Assembly: GCA_030699825.1 (NCBI GenBank)
Contig: JAUYKV010000032.1
Location: 30,231 to 94,230 of the forward strand
Source of the DNA: Pseudomonas sp.
GTDB lineage: Bacteria > Pseudomonadota > Gammaproteobacteria > Pseudomonadales > Pseudomonadaceae
DNA: 64,000 nucleotides
Direction of reading: 5' to 3'
The notes beneath the pieces were generated by a model that did not search any database, had not been told where the DNA came from, and saw only the letters and a list, made by a program, of their open reading frames with translations. The position numbers and the translations under genes were made by a program. Shown here in pieces: positions 53,037 through 61,284 of the stretch (positions are counted from its first letter, which is position 1; the number at the start of each line of letters is the position of its first letter).

Positions 53037-53636
53037 ATGAACGGCTTCCCTTGGCTCGGCACCCTGCGGCAATGGCACTGGATCAGCTCGGCGCTGTGTT
53101 TGGCCGGCATGCTGTTGTTTGCCGTGACCGGCATCACCCTCAACCATGCCGCGCAGATCGAAGCTAAACCGCAGGTTGTTAGCCATCAGGCGCAACTACC
53201 TGAAGCGCTGCAGACTGCACTGCAAAACAAACAGCCAAGCCAGGGCTTACCGCTGGAGCTGCGCCAGTGGCTGGAAACCGAGCTGGCGATTCGCCTGGAT
53301 GGCCGCGACGCCGAATGGTCGGATGGCGAGTTGTATATCGGCCTGCCGCGCCCTGGCGGCGATGCCTGGCTAAGCCTGGATATCGAATCCGGCGCGCTGG
53401 AGTTCGAGTCCACCGACCGCGGCTGGATCGCCTACCTGAATGACCTGCACAAGGGCCGCAATACCGGTACGGCCTGGTCCTGGTTTATCGATGCATTCGC
53501 CGTACTGAGCGTGGTGTTCTGCCTCAGCGGCCTGTTGCTACTGCAACGCTACGCCGGCAACCGTCCCAGCACCTGGCCGATGCTAGGCCTGGGCCTGGTG
53601 CTCCCTGTTCTGCTGGCTCTGCTGCTTATTCACTAA
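53037..53636 (+). CDS. PepSY-associated membrane protein
   Basis: 199 aa from the ATG at 53037. HWISSALCLAGMLLFAVTGITL is the first helix, with the conserved W and H, and GRNTGTAWSWFIDAFAVLS and LPVLLALLLIH are the last helices. A periplasmic PepSY-like domain lies between (about 40-140). The operon with DUF2271, DUF4198 and a diflavin reductase suggests it receives electrons and reduces or releases iron at the inner membrane (inference). In P. aeruginosa the related functions are fused in one protein (PiuB-like). Confidence 0.8.
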   Translation: MNGFPWLGTLRQWHWISSALCLAGMLLFAVTGITLNHAAQIEAKPQVVSHQAQLPEALQTALQNKQPSQGLPLELRQWLETELAIRLDGRDAEWSDGELYIGLPRPGGDAWLSLDIESGALEFESTDRGWIAYLNDLHKGRNTGTAWSWFIDAFAVLSVVFCLSGLLLLQRYAGNRPSTWPMLGLGLVLPVLLALLLIH

Positions 53637-53646
53637 GGACATCCTT

Positions 53647-54159
53647 ATGCCGAAACGCTTGCTGTTGCCCCTGTGCGCCCTGTTGAGCACGCCCGTTCTG
53701 GCTGCTGAGTTGCAGCTTGAGGTGGAAATCCCGCGTATGCAGGTGGCCGAATATCACCGCCCCTACGTCGCAATCTGGCTGGAGCAACCGGACCAGAAGC
53801 ACGTCGCCAACCTGGCCGTGTGGTACGACCAGAAGCTCAAGGACAAGGAAGGCGAGAAATGGCTCAAGGACATGCGCCAATGGTGGCGCCGCAGCGGCCG
53901 TAGCCTGGAGATGCCGGTCGATGGCGTCAGCGGGGCAACCCGCGCCGTGGGCAAGCATAGCCTGAGCTTCAACAGTGCCGATGCCCCGCTCAAGCAGCTG
54001 GCACCTGGCGAGTATCGCCTGGTAGTGGAAGCCGCCCGTGAAGTCGGCGGCCGCGAACTGCTGCGCCTGCCATTCACCTGGCCACCACAGCAAGCCGCCA
54101 GTCACAGCGCCCAGGGCAGCAGCGAGCTGGGCCAGATCAACCTGCAACTCAAGCCTTGA
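53647..54159 (+). CDS. DUF2271 periplasmic protein
   Basis: 170 aa with a signal peptide (LLLPLCALLSTPVLAAE). YHRPYVAIWLEQPDQKHVANL then WYDQKLKDKEGEKWLKDMRQWW and DGVSGATRAVGKH are the DUF2271 signature, including a D-x-x-S-G-A-T motif like those that carry covalent FMN. It sits 10 bases after the PepSY gene. If flavinylated, it could relay electrons in the periplasm. Confidence 0.85.
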   Translation: MPKRLLLPLCALLSTPVLAAELQLEVEIPRMQVAEYHRPYVAIWLEQPDQKHVANLAVWYDQKLKDKEGEKWLKDMRQWWRRSGRSLEMPVDGVSGATRAVGKHSLSFNSADAPLKQLAPGEYRLVVEAAREVGGRELLRLPFTWPPQQAASHSAQGSSELGQINLQLKP

Positions 54160-54191
54160 ACTTCAGCCCCCACTTATTAAGGAAGCTTGCC

Positions 54192-55055
54192 ATGCACCCA
54201 CTCGTAAAATGGACCGCCCTGACCCTGGCCATCTGCCTGCCGCTGTCCGCCCAGGCCCACCGCGCCTGGATGCTGCCATCGGCCACCGTGCTGTCCGGTG
54301 AAGACCCGTGGGTGACCGTGGACGCGGCCGTATCCAACGACCTGTTCTACTTCGAGCATTTCTCCATGCGTATCGAGGGCATCGGTGACATAAGCACGCA
54401 GCCCGCCGGCCAGCGCGCCCGCCCGGCCCCGAAGCTGCACGTGTTCGCCCCGGACGGCAGCGAAGTGAAGCCGCAGAACGGCGCCATCGGTCGCTACCGC
54501 AGCACCTTCGACCTGCACCTGACTCAGAAAGGCACCTACAAACTGGCCATCGCCAACAGCGGCCTGTTCGCCAGCTGGAAAGAAGGCCAGGAAAACAAGC
54601 GCTGGATGGGCAAGGCCGAAGATTTCGCCAAGCAGGTGCCGGCCAACGCCGCCGAGCTGAAAGTGGCGCAGAACAGCAGCCGCATGGAAGTCTTCGTCAC
54701 CTCCGGCAACCCGACCACCAGCGTGCTGAAAACCACCGGTGTGGGCCTGGAGCTGGCGCCGATCACCCACCCCAACGACCTGTTCGGCGGTGAAGCAGCC
54801 GAGTTCAGCCTGCTGCTCGATGGCAAGCCGGCCACCGGTGTTGAAGTCAGCGTGATCCCCGGTGGCAACCGTTACCGCGACGAGCTGGGCGAGATCAAAA
54901 CCACCAGCGACGCCAACGGCAAGATCAGCATCACCTGGCCGAACGCCGGCATGTACTGGCTGGAAGCCAAGCTGAGCAGCAAAGAAGGCGTCAGCGCCCC
55001 AGCCACCGAACGCCGCGCCTCCTACAGCGCGACCCTGGAAGTTCTGGCGCCCTGA
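54192..55055 (+). CDS. DUF4198 periplasmic protein
   Basis: 287 aa from the ATG at 54192. The signal peptide LTLAICLPLSAQAHRAWM leaves a mature N-terminus HRAWMLPSATVLSG with the metal-binding-like N-terminal His of DUF4198 (NikM-type) proteins. Two beta-sandwich parts end in EVSVIPGGNRYRD and ISITWPNAGMYWLEA. It is third in the PepSY operon. Likely binds a metal or siderophore (inference). Confidence 0.85.
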   Translation: MHPLVKWTALTLAICLPLSAQAHRAWMLPSATVLSGEDPWVTVDAAVSNDLFYFEHFSMRIEGIGDISTQPAGQRARPAPKLHVFAPDGSEVKPQNGAIGRYRSTFDLHLTQKGTYKLAIANSGLFASWKEGQENKRWMGKAEDFAKQVPANAAELKVAQNSSRMEVFVTSGNPTTSVLKTTGVGLELAPITHPNDLFGGEAAEFSLLLDGKPATGVEVSVIPGGNRYRDELGEIKTTSDANGKISITWPNAGMYWLEAKLSSKEGVSAPATERRASYSATLEVLAP

Positions 55056-55120
55056 TGCCAGCTCGAACGCTGTCGCCGCCTGGCGACAGCGCTTCCTACC
55101 TCATTAGCTGAATATTTGAC

Positions 55121-56674
55121 TTGATCACCACCCCGCGACTTCCCGCCCTGCGCCACTGGCCCTTGCCGACCTGCCTGTTACTGGCCGGCCTGCTGCTATG
55201 GCTACAACCGGCGCGCGAACTCAGCGCTGGGCTGATCAGCGTCACCTATCTCGCGTTGTGCCTGCACTATTGCTGGCCACAACGCCGCAACCAACACGCA
55301 GCCCAAACTGGCGAACTGCTGATTGCCTACGCCAGCCAGGGCGGTCAGGCACAGTTGCTGGCCGAACGCAGCTGTGCGCAACTGCTCGCCAGCGGCATGC
55401 CGGCACGCTGCATCGCCCTTAACCAACTCGGCAGCGTCCAGCTGGCAAGCCTCGAACGCTTGCTGCTGGTGGTCAGCACCTATGGCGACGGCGAAGCACC
55501 GGACAACGCCGCACGCTTCGAGCACGTGCTGCTCAGGCAACAAGCGCTACCGCAACTGCACTTCGCCATCCTCGCCCTGGGCGACAGCAGCTACCCGCAG
55601 TTCTGCGCCTTCGGCCAGCGCCTGCAACAAGGTTTGCAAGCGCTCAAGGCGCAGCCGCTGTTCGACCTGCTCAGCGTCGATTGCCTGGATGCCGGCACCC
55701 TGCGCCACTGGCAGCAACAGCTCGGCCACCTCAGCGGCAACAGCGATTTTGTCGACTGGCAGCCCGCGCACTACCACCCCTGGCGGCTGGAGCGGCGCAG
55801 CTGCCTTAACCCCGGCAGCGTTGGTGCGCCAATCTTTCAGCTGAGCCTGAGCAGCACGGCCGCAGTCGACTGGCGCGCCGGCGACATTGCCGAAATCGGC
55901 CCACGGCATCCCCCGCAGCGAGTTAGCGATTGCCTGCAGCAGCTGGGGCTTGAGCCGCACACTCCCCTGGCTAACGGCCAGTTGCTAAGCGATGCCTTGA
56001 GCACGCTGCATCTGCCCACATCCCGGCCTGATAAGAACGCCCTAGCACAGTGGCTAGCCGAACTGACGCCCCTGCCGCACCGCGAATACTCGATTGCTTC
56101 CAGCCACGGCAGCGGCCAGCTCGATCTGCTGGTACGCCTGCAATACCAGGCCGATGGCAGCCCTGGCCTGGGCTCGGGCTGGCTGTGCCAGCATGCCGAA
56201 GTGGGCGCTACGCTCGACCTGCGTATTCGCCGCAACCCCGGCTTCCATGGCCCGGACGCCGCCACGCCACTGATCCTGATCGGCAGCGGCAGCGGCCTCG
56301 CCGGCCTGCGCGCGCACCTGCAGGAGCGCGCCGCCGATCCACACTCACGCAACTGGCTGCTATTCGGCGAACGCCACGCCGCCCACGACGCCCTGCTGAG
56401 CGACGAACTACACGCCTGGCAACACAGCGGCCACCTCGAACGCCTCGACCTCACCTATTCGCGCGACGGCCACCCGCAGCGCTATGTGCAGGACGCCCTA
56501 CGCCACGCCGCAAGCACCCTGCACGCCTGGCTGGCCGACGGCGCCGCCATCTACCTGTGCGGCAGCCTCGAAGGCATGGGCCGCGATGTCGACGCTTGCC
56601 TGCGTCAGTTGCTGGGTGATGAGCAGTTGGAGCAGCTAAGCCAGAGCGGCCGCTATCGGCGGGATTTGTACTGA
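55121..56674 (+). CDS. Membrane-anchored diflavin reductase (CysJ/CPR-like)
   Basis: 517 aa with a TTG start; a stop lies four codons upstream and no ATG fits. Two N-terminal helices (about 13-29 and 36-52) precede a flavodoxin domain (about 65-200, IAYASQGGQAQLL, VSTYGDGEAPDNA). An FAD domain with REYSIASS and an NADPH domain with LIGSGSGLAGLRA and YLCGSLEGMGRDVDACL follow. It would bring NADPH electrons to the PepSY/DUF2271 partners. It corresponds to the reductase part of the P. aeruginosa PA4513-type protein. Confidence 0.88.
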   Translation: MITTPRLPALRHWPLPTCLLLAGLLLWLQPARELSAGLISVTYLALCLHYCWPQRRNQHAAQTGELLIAYASQGGQAQLLAERSCAQLLASGMPARCIALNQLGSVQLASLERLLLVVSTYGDGEAPDNAARFEHVLLRQQALPQLHFAILALGDSSYPQFCAFGQRLQQGLQALKAQPLFDLLSVDCLDAGTLRHWQQQLGHLSGNSDFVDWQPAHYHPWRLERRSCLNPGSVGAPIFQLSLSSTAAVDWRAGDIAEIGPRHPPQRVSDCLQQLGLEPHTPLANGQLLSDALSTLHLPTSRPDKNALAQWLAELTPLPHREYSIASSHGSGQLDLLVRLQYQADGSPGLGSGWLCQHAEVGATLDLRIRRNPGFHGPDAATPLILIGSGSGLAGLRAHLQERAADPHSRNWLLFGERHAAHDALLSDELHAWQHSGHLERLDLTYSRDGHPQRYVQDALRHAASTLHAWLADGAAIYLCGSLEGMGRDVDACLRQLLGDEQLEQLSQSGRYRRDLY

Positions 56675-56828
56675 AGGCAAGCTGGTCGACTGGTTTAGTC
56701 GCACACCCACACCTTGCAATACCGCGGCCTTAGGCGCACTTCCTCGATTGCGGGTCAAAGCCTCGCCAACAAGAGCCAAGTATCCCGGCAAAATCCCGCT
56801 TAGCCTCGTTATATAGCCTGCACAAAAC

Positions 56829-56863
56829 AAAACCCCGGCACTGCTGGCAGTGCCGGGGTTTTG
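56829..56863. terminator. Bidirectional intrinsic terminator
   Basis: AAAACCCCGGCACTGC-TG-GCAGTGCCGGGGTTTT is a long perfect stem with A/T flanks on both sides, between the convergent diflavin reductase and receptor genes. Confidence 0.9.
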
Positions 56864-56911
56864 AGTAAAGCGTTTCTGTCGGTGCAACCCAAAGGCTGCA
56901 CCAGCACACAC

Positions 56912-59182
56912 TTAGAAGCGATAAGTCGCCGACAGTACAGCCGAGCGCGCAGCGCCATATTCAACAGCCGAAGAGCGTGCAGCCGTGGTGCCTGCACCGG
57001 CGGTGGTACCCACTTGAGTACGCACGCTCTCAACATATTCCTTGTCGAATAGGTTGTTGAGGTTCAACTGCAAATCCAGCTCTTTGTTGACCTGGTAACC
57101 GAGCATGGCGTTGTGCAGCCAGTAGGCATCCAGCTTGACTCCGTCGTTGGAGGCGGTGAGGTTGCGCTCACTGACATAGCGAGCACCGTAACCAACGCGC
57201 CAGCCAGCGGGCAGCTCATAGGTAGTCCACAGATTGAACGAACGCGGCGGAGTATTGGCCAGAGCCTGACCTTCACGCGCGATCCCTGCAGCAGTGTTAG
57301 CCGCTTCCAAGGTTTCGCTATCAAGGAATGTGTAATTGGCAAAAATATTCCACTGATCAGTAATGCGTCCAGTCGCGCCTAACTCAACCCCCTGCACGCG
57401 CTGCTTACCCGCCAGCTGGGTCGAACCATCCACCATCGTTTCACGGGCATTGCTCTTCTCTACACGAAACACTGCCGCATCAAGCCCCAGGCGATTATCG
57501 AGGAACTCCCACTTGGTCCCCAGCTCCCAGGTTTTGTTCTTTTCCGGGGCCAGGTCTTCAGTCGCCGCAGAAAGGCCGGCGCCGCTGGTGGCCAGGTTCT
57601 CGGCCGACGGGTTGAACGAGTCGCCATAGGCAAGGTAGATACGTCCATTGTCTGCCGGCTTATAGGTCAGCCCTGCACGCTTGCTCAAATGCTCATCGCT
57701 TGAGTTGAAGGAAGTCCGGGCATTGGTTGCCAGGGAGTGATCATCGGCATCACCATCCACCCAGTCGTAACGCAGACCGAGACTCAGGTCCCAGTAGTCA
57801 TTCAATGCGATGGTATCGAACGCGTACAGCGCGCGGTCGAGCAGGCGCGTCTTAATCGTCGCGCTATCAGCCTTATTGGTAGGACCATTCCAGCGGCCTG
57901 GCGGATTGCTTAGGTCATAGCCGGTATCGGGGAACACCAGGCCATAGGCATAGGTCGTGCGGTCATAAGTCTCACGCGACAACTCAACACCACTAACCAA
58001 GGTATGCGCCAAGCCCAAGGTTTCGAAATTGGCGGTCAGGTTGGTCTGGTTGATCAACATTTTACTGGTGACATCGCGGCCATAAGCCTGCGGACCTGCC
58101 GGTAGATACTTACCCGGCGCAAGGATTGGTCCGAGACCACCGGTACGACGGCGATCCAGATTGACGTGCGACGCAGAGATGACGGTGTCTCGATGGATCT
58201 CTGAGTAACGGGTCAGGCTCTGCAAACTCAGACTGTCATTGAAGTCGTGCTCCAGCTTGACCGTGAAAGCATCACTATCGATTTCTTCCTTATCCAGATT
58301 GCGCCAGCCAAAAAAGCTTTCACGGTCAACACCCGCCAGGCGCTTGCCATTGATTGCCGGCACGCCGTAATCAGGCAGGTTGTCGTCCGTTTGGTGGAAG
58401 TAACTCAGGGTCAAACGCGTCGATTCGCTCAGGCCCAACAGCAGCGACGGTGCAATACCCCAGCGCTGACGGTCGACATAGTCACGACCCGGTACATCGT
58501 TCTCATGGGCCATCAGGTTGAGGCGCACTGCACTGCCGGTGCCGACGCCTTCCAGGGTCTGGTTGGTGTCCAGAGTCAGGCGGTGGTAGTTGTCAGTACC
58601 CAGGCTCGCACCGATCTCGGTGAAATCGCGCTGGAGTGGCTGCTTGCTGACCTGGTTGATGCTGCCGCCGGTGGTACCGGAGCCGCCAAATACCGAGTTG
58701 GGGCCTTTGATGACTTCAACGGCTTCGATATTGAAAGTGTCAGTACGGTTGTTCTGCGAGCTGTCGCGCAGGCCGTCGATCTGCATGTTGGCGTTGGCGC
58801 TGAAGCCACGGATGTTGATGCTGTCGCCCGAGCCGCCACCGCCTTCACCGGCGTTGAAGGTGATACCGGATACGTTGGCCAACACTTCTTTCATGCTCAG
58901 GGCTTTCTGCTCTTTGAGCAGGGCCTGTGGCACCACGGTGATGGTTTGCGGGGTATCGAGCAGCCGCACAGCGTATTTAGCCGAGGACGATGCCTCGGTC
59001 TTGTAGTCTTCGGCCTGCTGGCCTTTGACCGTTACGCTACCCAACTCAACCGGCGTCCTTGCCTTTTGCGGCGCTTGTTCAGCAGCCACACCAGCGCCCG
59101 CCCAGGACGCGATTACCAGACCAATGGCCGAAGCCAGAAGGCGACGCTGCGGCAGGTTGCCGGCTTTTGTACCCATACCCAT
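56912..59182 (-). CDS. TonB-dependent siderophore receptor 2 (Fiu/PiuA-like)
   Basis: 756 aa from the ATG at 59182, behind GGGGGTGG; the track's start is GTG three codons upstream. The N-terminus NLPQRRLLASAIG is shared with receptor 3, so they are paralogues. The plug (about residues 80-190) has TPQTITVVPQALLKEQ, SINIRGFSANANMQIDG and VEVIKGPNSVFGG. The barrel ends VLSATYRF. Catecholate siderophore import is the likely role from family resemblance and the piuC neighbour. Confidence 0.9.
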   Translation of the reverse strand: MGMGTKAGNLPQRRLLASAIGLVIASWAGAGVAAEQAPQKARTPVELGSVTVKGQQAEDYKTEASSSAKYAVRLLDTPQTITVVPQALLKEQKALSMKEVLANVSGITFNAGEGGGGSGDSINIRGFSANANMQIDGLRDSSQNNRTDTFNIEAVEVIKGPNSVFGGSGTTGGSINQVSKQPLQRDFTEIGASLGTDNYHRLTLDTNQTLEGVGTGSAVRLNLMAHENDVPGRDYVDRQRWGIAPSLLLGLSESTRLTLSYFHQTDDNLPDYGVPAINGKRLAGVDRESFFGWRNLDKEEIDSDAFTVKLEHDFNDSLSLQSLTRYSEIHRDTVISASHVNLDRRRTGGLGPILAPGKYLPAGPQAYGRDVTSKMLINQTNLTANFETLGLAHTLVSGVELSRETYDRTTYAYGLVFPDTGYDLSNPPGRWNGPTNKADSATIKTRLLDRALYAFDTIALNDYWDLSLGLRYDWVDGDADDHSLATNARTSFNSSDEHLSKRAGLTYKPADNGRIYLAYGDSFNPSAENLATSGAGLSAATEDLAPEKNKTWELGTKWEFLDNRLGLDAAVFRVEKSNARETMVDGSTQLAGKQRVQGVELGATGRITDQWNIFANYTFLDSETLEAANTAAGIAREGQALANTPPRSFNLWTTYELPAGWRVGYGARYVSERNLTASNDGVKLDAYWLHNAMLGYQVNKELDLQLNLNNLFDKEYVESVRTQVGTTAGAGTTAARSSAVEYGAARSAVLSATYRF

Positions 59183-59211
59183 AAGAACCACCCCCGATCA
59201 AAACGAGGCGT

Positions 59212-59239
59212 GATTCTAATTGATAACTATTATCAAGCA
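59212..59239 (-). promoter_or_regulatory. Putative Fur box upstream of receptor 2
   Basis: Minus-strand TTGATAATAGTTATCAATTAGAATC contains GATAATAGTTATC, the best Fur-like palindrome in the window; 12 of 19 bases match the classic GATAATGATAATCATTATC by eye. The following AATTAGAATC is shared by the other receptor promoters. Confidence 0.65.
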
Positions 59240-59261
59240 ATAGTCGTTTACACCTTTATTC

Positions 59262-60392
59262 TTATTTAGTTCCATTGCCGCGATTTTTATCTTGTAGGCT
59301 CTGGCTGCCAATACTGGCCAGGTCACGGCAGCCGGTCAGCGCCATAGCCACTTCCAGCTCAGCACGCAGCAGTTGCACCACATGCGCCACTCCGCTCGCA
59401 CCGGCGGCGGCCAAACCGTACACATAAGGTCGCCCCACCATTACGGCGTCGGCGCCCAGGGCCAGGGCCTTGAACACATCCGTACCGCGGCGAATACCGC
59501 CATCGAGCAACAGTGGCACGCGCCCCTGCACTGCGGCGGCGATATCCGCCAGCACCTCGATGGTCGCCGGTTGGCCGTCAAGAGTACGCCCGCCATGGTT
59601 GGAGACGACGATACCGTCGACACCCTCGGCCACCGCTCGCTGCGCATCCTCGGCAGTCATCACGCCCTTGAGCAGAATCGGCAGGCGCGTCAATGAGCGC
59701 AGCCATTGCACATCGGCCCAACCAGGCGCTGCTGCCAATAACGCACCGCCAAGTAGCAGACCACCACTGGGCGGCGCACCCTCATGCAACGGCTGCATGC
59801 CACGCAGATTGACCGCCTCGACGCCCTCGGGCAGAAAGAAACCGGCGCGCTGTTCACGGTTGCGCACGCCATTGACCGGCGCATCTACCGTCAGCACTAG
59901 CGCCTTATAACCCGCAGCCTCGGCGCGCTTGACCAACACCTCGGTAAAGGCCCGATCCGGCTGGATATACAGCTGAAACCACAACGGATTGTGTGCCTGC
60001 TCGGCCACGGCTTCGAGGGACACACTGGCCTGGGTGCTAAGCACCATGCCAGCTTGTACCGCCGAGGCGGCCAGCACCGTGGCCAGCTCGCCATCGGCAT
60101 GAGCCAAGCGTTGATAGGCCACAGGCGCGAGGAAAATCGGGTGGGCAAAAGTCTGACAGAACAGCTGCAGATGGGTATTGCCGCAGCTCAGATCGGCCAG
60201 CACCCGCGTGCGCAAACGAATGCGTTGAAACGCCGCCTGATTCTCCGCCAGGGTCAGCTCATCAGCCGCACCGCCAGCGATATAAGCCCAGGCCTGAGCG
60301 CTCATGCGCTCGCGGGCCAGGGGCTCATAGTCCGCCACGGCTGCGATGCTCGGCGGAATCTGCGTCAATTTCGGCAACGGCATGTCGGTCAT
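59262..60392 (-). CDS. FMN-dependent alpha-hydroxyacid oxidase/dehydrogenase (LldD-like)
   Basis: 376 aa from the ATG at 60392; this gives an ATGA overlap with the piuC stop. FMN-barrel motifs: [45 protein letters not shown] with the catalytic His, and [25 protein letters not shown]. It oxidises a 2-hydroxyacid such as lactate or glycolate. Co-transcription with piuC suggests action on a hydroxy-acid in siderophore handling, which is speculative. Confidence 0.88.
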   Translation of the reverse strand: MTDMPLPKLTQIPPSIAAVADYEPLARERMSAQAWAYIAGGAADELTLAENQAAFQRIRLRTRVLADLSCGNTHLQLFCQTFAHPIFLAPVAYQRLAHADGELATVLAASAVQAGMVLSTQASVSLEAVAEQAHNPLWFQLYIQPDRAFTEVLVKRAEAAGYKALVLTVDAPVNGVRNREQRAGFFLPEGVEAVNLRGMQPLHEGAPPSGGLLLGGALLAAAPGWADVQWLRSLTRLPILLKGVMTAEDAQRAVAEGVDGIVVSNHGGRTLDGQPATIEVLADIAAAVQGRVPLLLDGGIRRGTDVFKALALGADAVMVGRPYVYGLAAAGASGVAHVVQLLRAELEVAMALTGCRDLASIGSQSLQDKNRGNGTK

Positions 60393-61069
60393 GTATTGGC
60401 CCATTGGCGCAGCAGGTTGTGATAAACCCCGGTCAAACGCGCCAACTCGGCACTCTCCGGCACCTCAAGGGTTAGCGCCTGCAACGCCCGATCCAGCTCC
60501 AGCAACAGGCTGCGCTGAGTGTCATCGCGCACCAGGCTCTGAATCCAGAAGAATGCCGCATAGCGCGTGCCACGGGTCACCGGATTGACCCGGTGCAGGC
60601 TGCTGCCGGGATACAGCACCAGATGCCCAGCCGGCAACTTGACGCTGTGGCTGCCGTAGCTGTCCTCGACCACCAGCTCACCGCCGTCGTACTCATCCGG
60701 ATCACTGAAAAACAGCGTGGCCGACAGATCGCTGCGCACCCGATGCGGCGTGCCCGGCACGCTGAAAATCGCATTGTCGATATGGTTGCCATAGGTGCCA
60801 CCACCGCTGTAACGGTTGAAGCGCGGTGGCAACACCTTCAGCGGCAAAGCCGCCGAGACAAACTGCGGATGATTACCCAGGCGCTGAACAATAAAATCGC
60901 CAATCTGCACCACCAGCGGGTCATCCTGAGCCAATTGCTGATTAGCCTTGGCCTTGACCGCCTGGTGACCCGCCGTCAGCCGACCATCCTGCCAACTGGC
61001 CTGCTCAAAGGCCTGACGGCACTCACGCACCTGCTCAGGCGTCAGCACATCGGCAATGCTCAACATCAT
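60389..61069 (-). CDS. piuC: Fe(II)/2-oxoglutarate dioxygenase PiuC
   Basis: 226 aa, the usual PKHD-type hydroxylase length; GAGGAG precedes the start. The iron ligands are His and Asp in [10 protein letters not shown] and His in [11 protein letters not shown], with the 2-oxoglutarate Arg shortly after (GTRYAAFFW). In P. aeruginosa piuC lies beside the piuA siderophore receptor, as here. Substrate unknown; likely a siderophore or receptor-associated compound. Confidence 0.93.
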   Translation of the reverse strand: MMLSIADVLTPEQVRECRQAFEQASWQDGRLTAGHQAVKAKANQQLAQDDPLVVQIGDFIVQRLGNHPQFVSAALPLKVLPPRFNRYSGGGTYGNHIDNAIFSVPGTPHRVRSDLSATLFFSDPDEYDGGELVVEDSYGSHSVKLPAGHLVLYPGSSLHRVNPVTRGTRYAAFFWIQSLVRDDTQRSLLLELDRALQALTLEVPESAELARLTGVYHNLLRQWANT

Positions 61070-61118
61070 GATTCGCTCTCCTCAACGGCCGCCTCAAGCG
61101 CCCGCCACCAAACAGTTG

Positions 61119-61135
61119 CAAATGATTCTAAATAG
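61119..61135 (-). promoter_or_regulatory. Putative iron-responsive box upstream of piuC
   Basis: Minus-strand GCTATTTAGAATCATTTGC, 50-70 bases before the piuC start, carries TTAGAATCATT, close to a Fur half-site pair. No gene lies in the rest of the 215-base gap apart from the terminator at 61231. Confidence 0.5.
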
Positions 61136-61230
61136 CTGGAGCGCACTATGACAGCGCCGCACGCCGGGACCGTTGATCCAGCCCAAGAAGTTGAGCCGAT
61201 GCATTGGCCCACCGGCTAGCGGCACAGCAT

Positions 61231-61270
61231 AAAAAACGCCCCGGATACCAAAGCATCCGGGGCGCGTTTT
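61231..61270 (-). terminator. Intrinsic terminator of receptor 3
   Basis: GCCCCGGAT and ATCCGGGGC pair around an eight-base loop with A6 on one side and TTTT on the other, 15 bases past the receptor stop. It separates the receptor and piuC transcripts. Confidence 0.88.
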
Positions 61271-61284
61271 GCTGCCTGAGCGAC

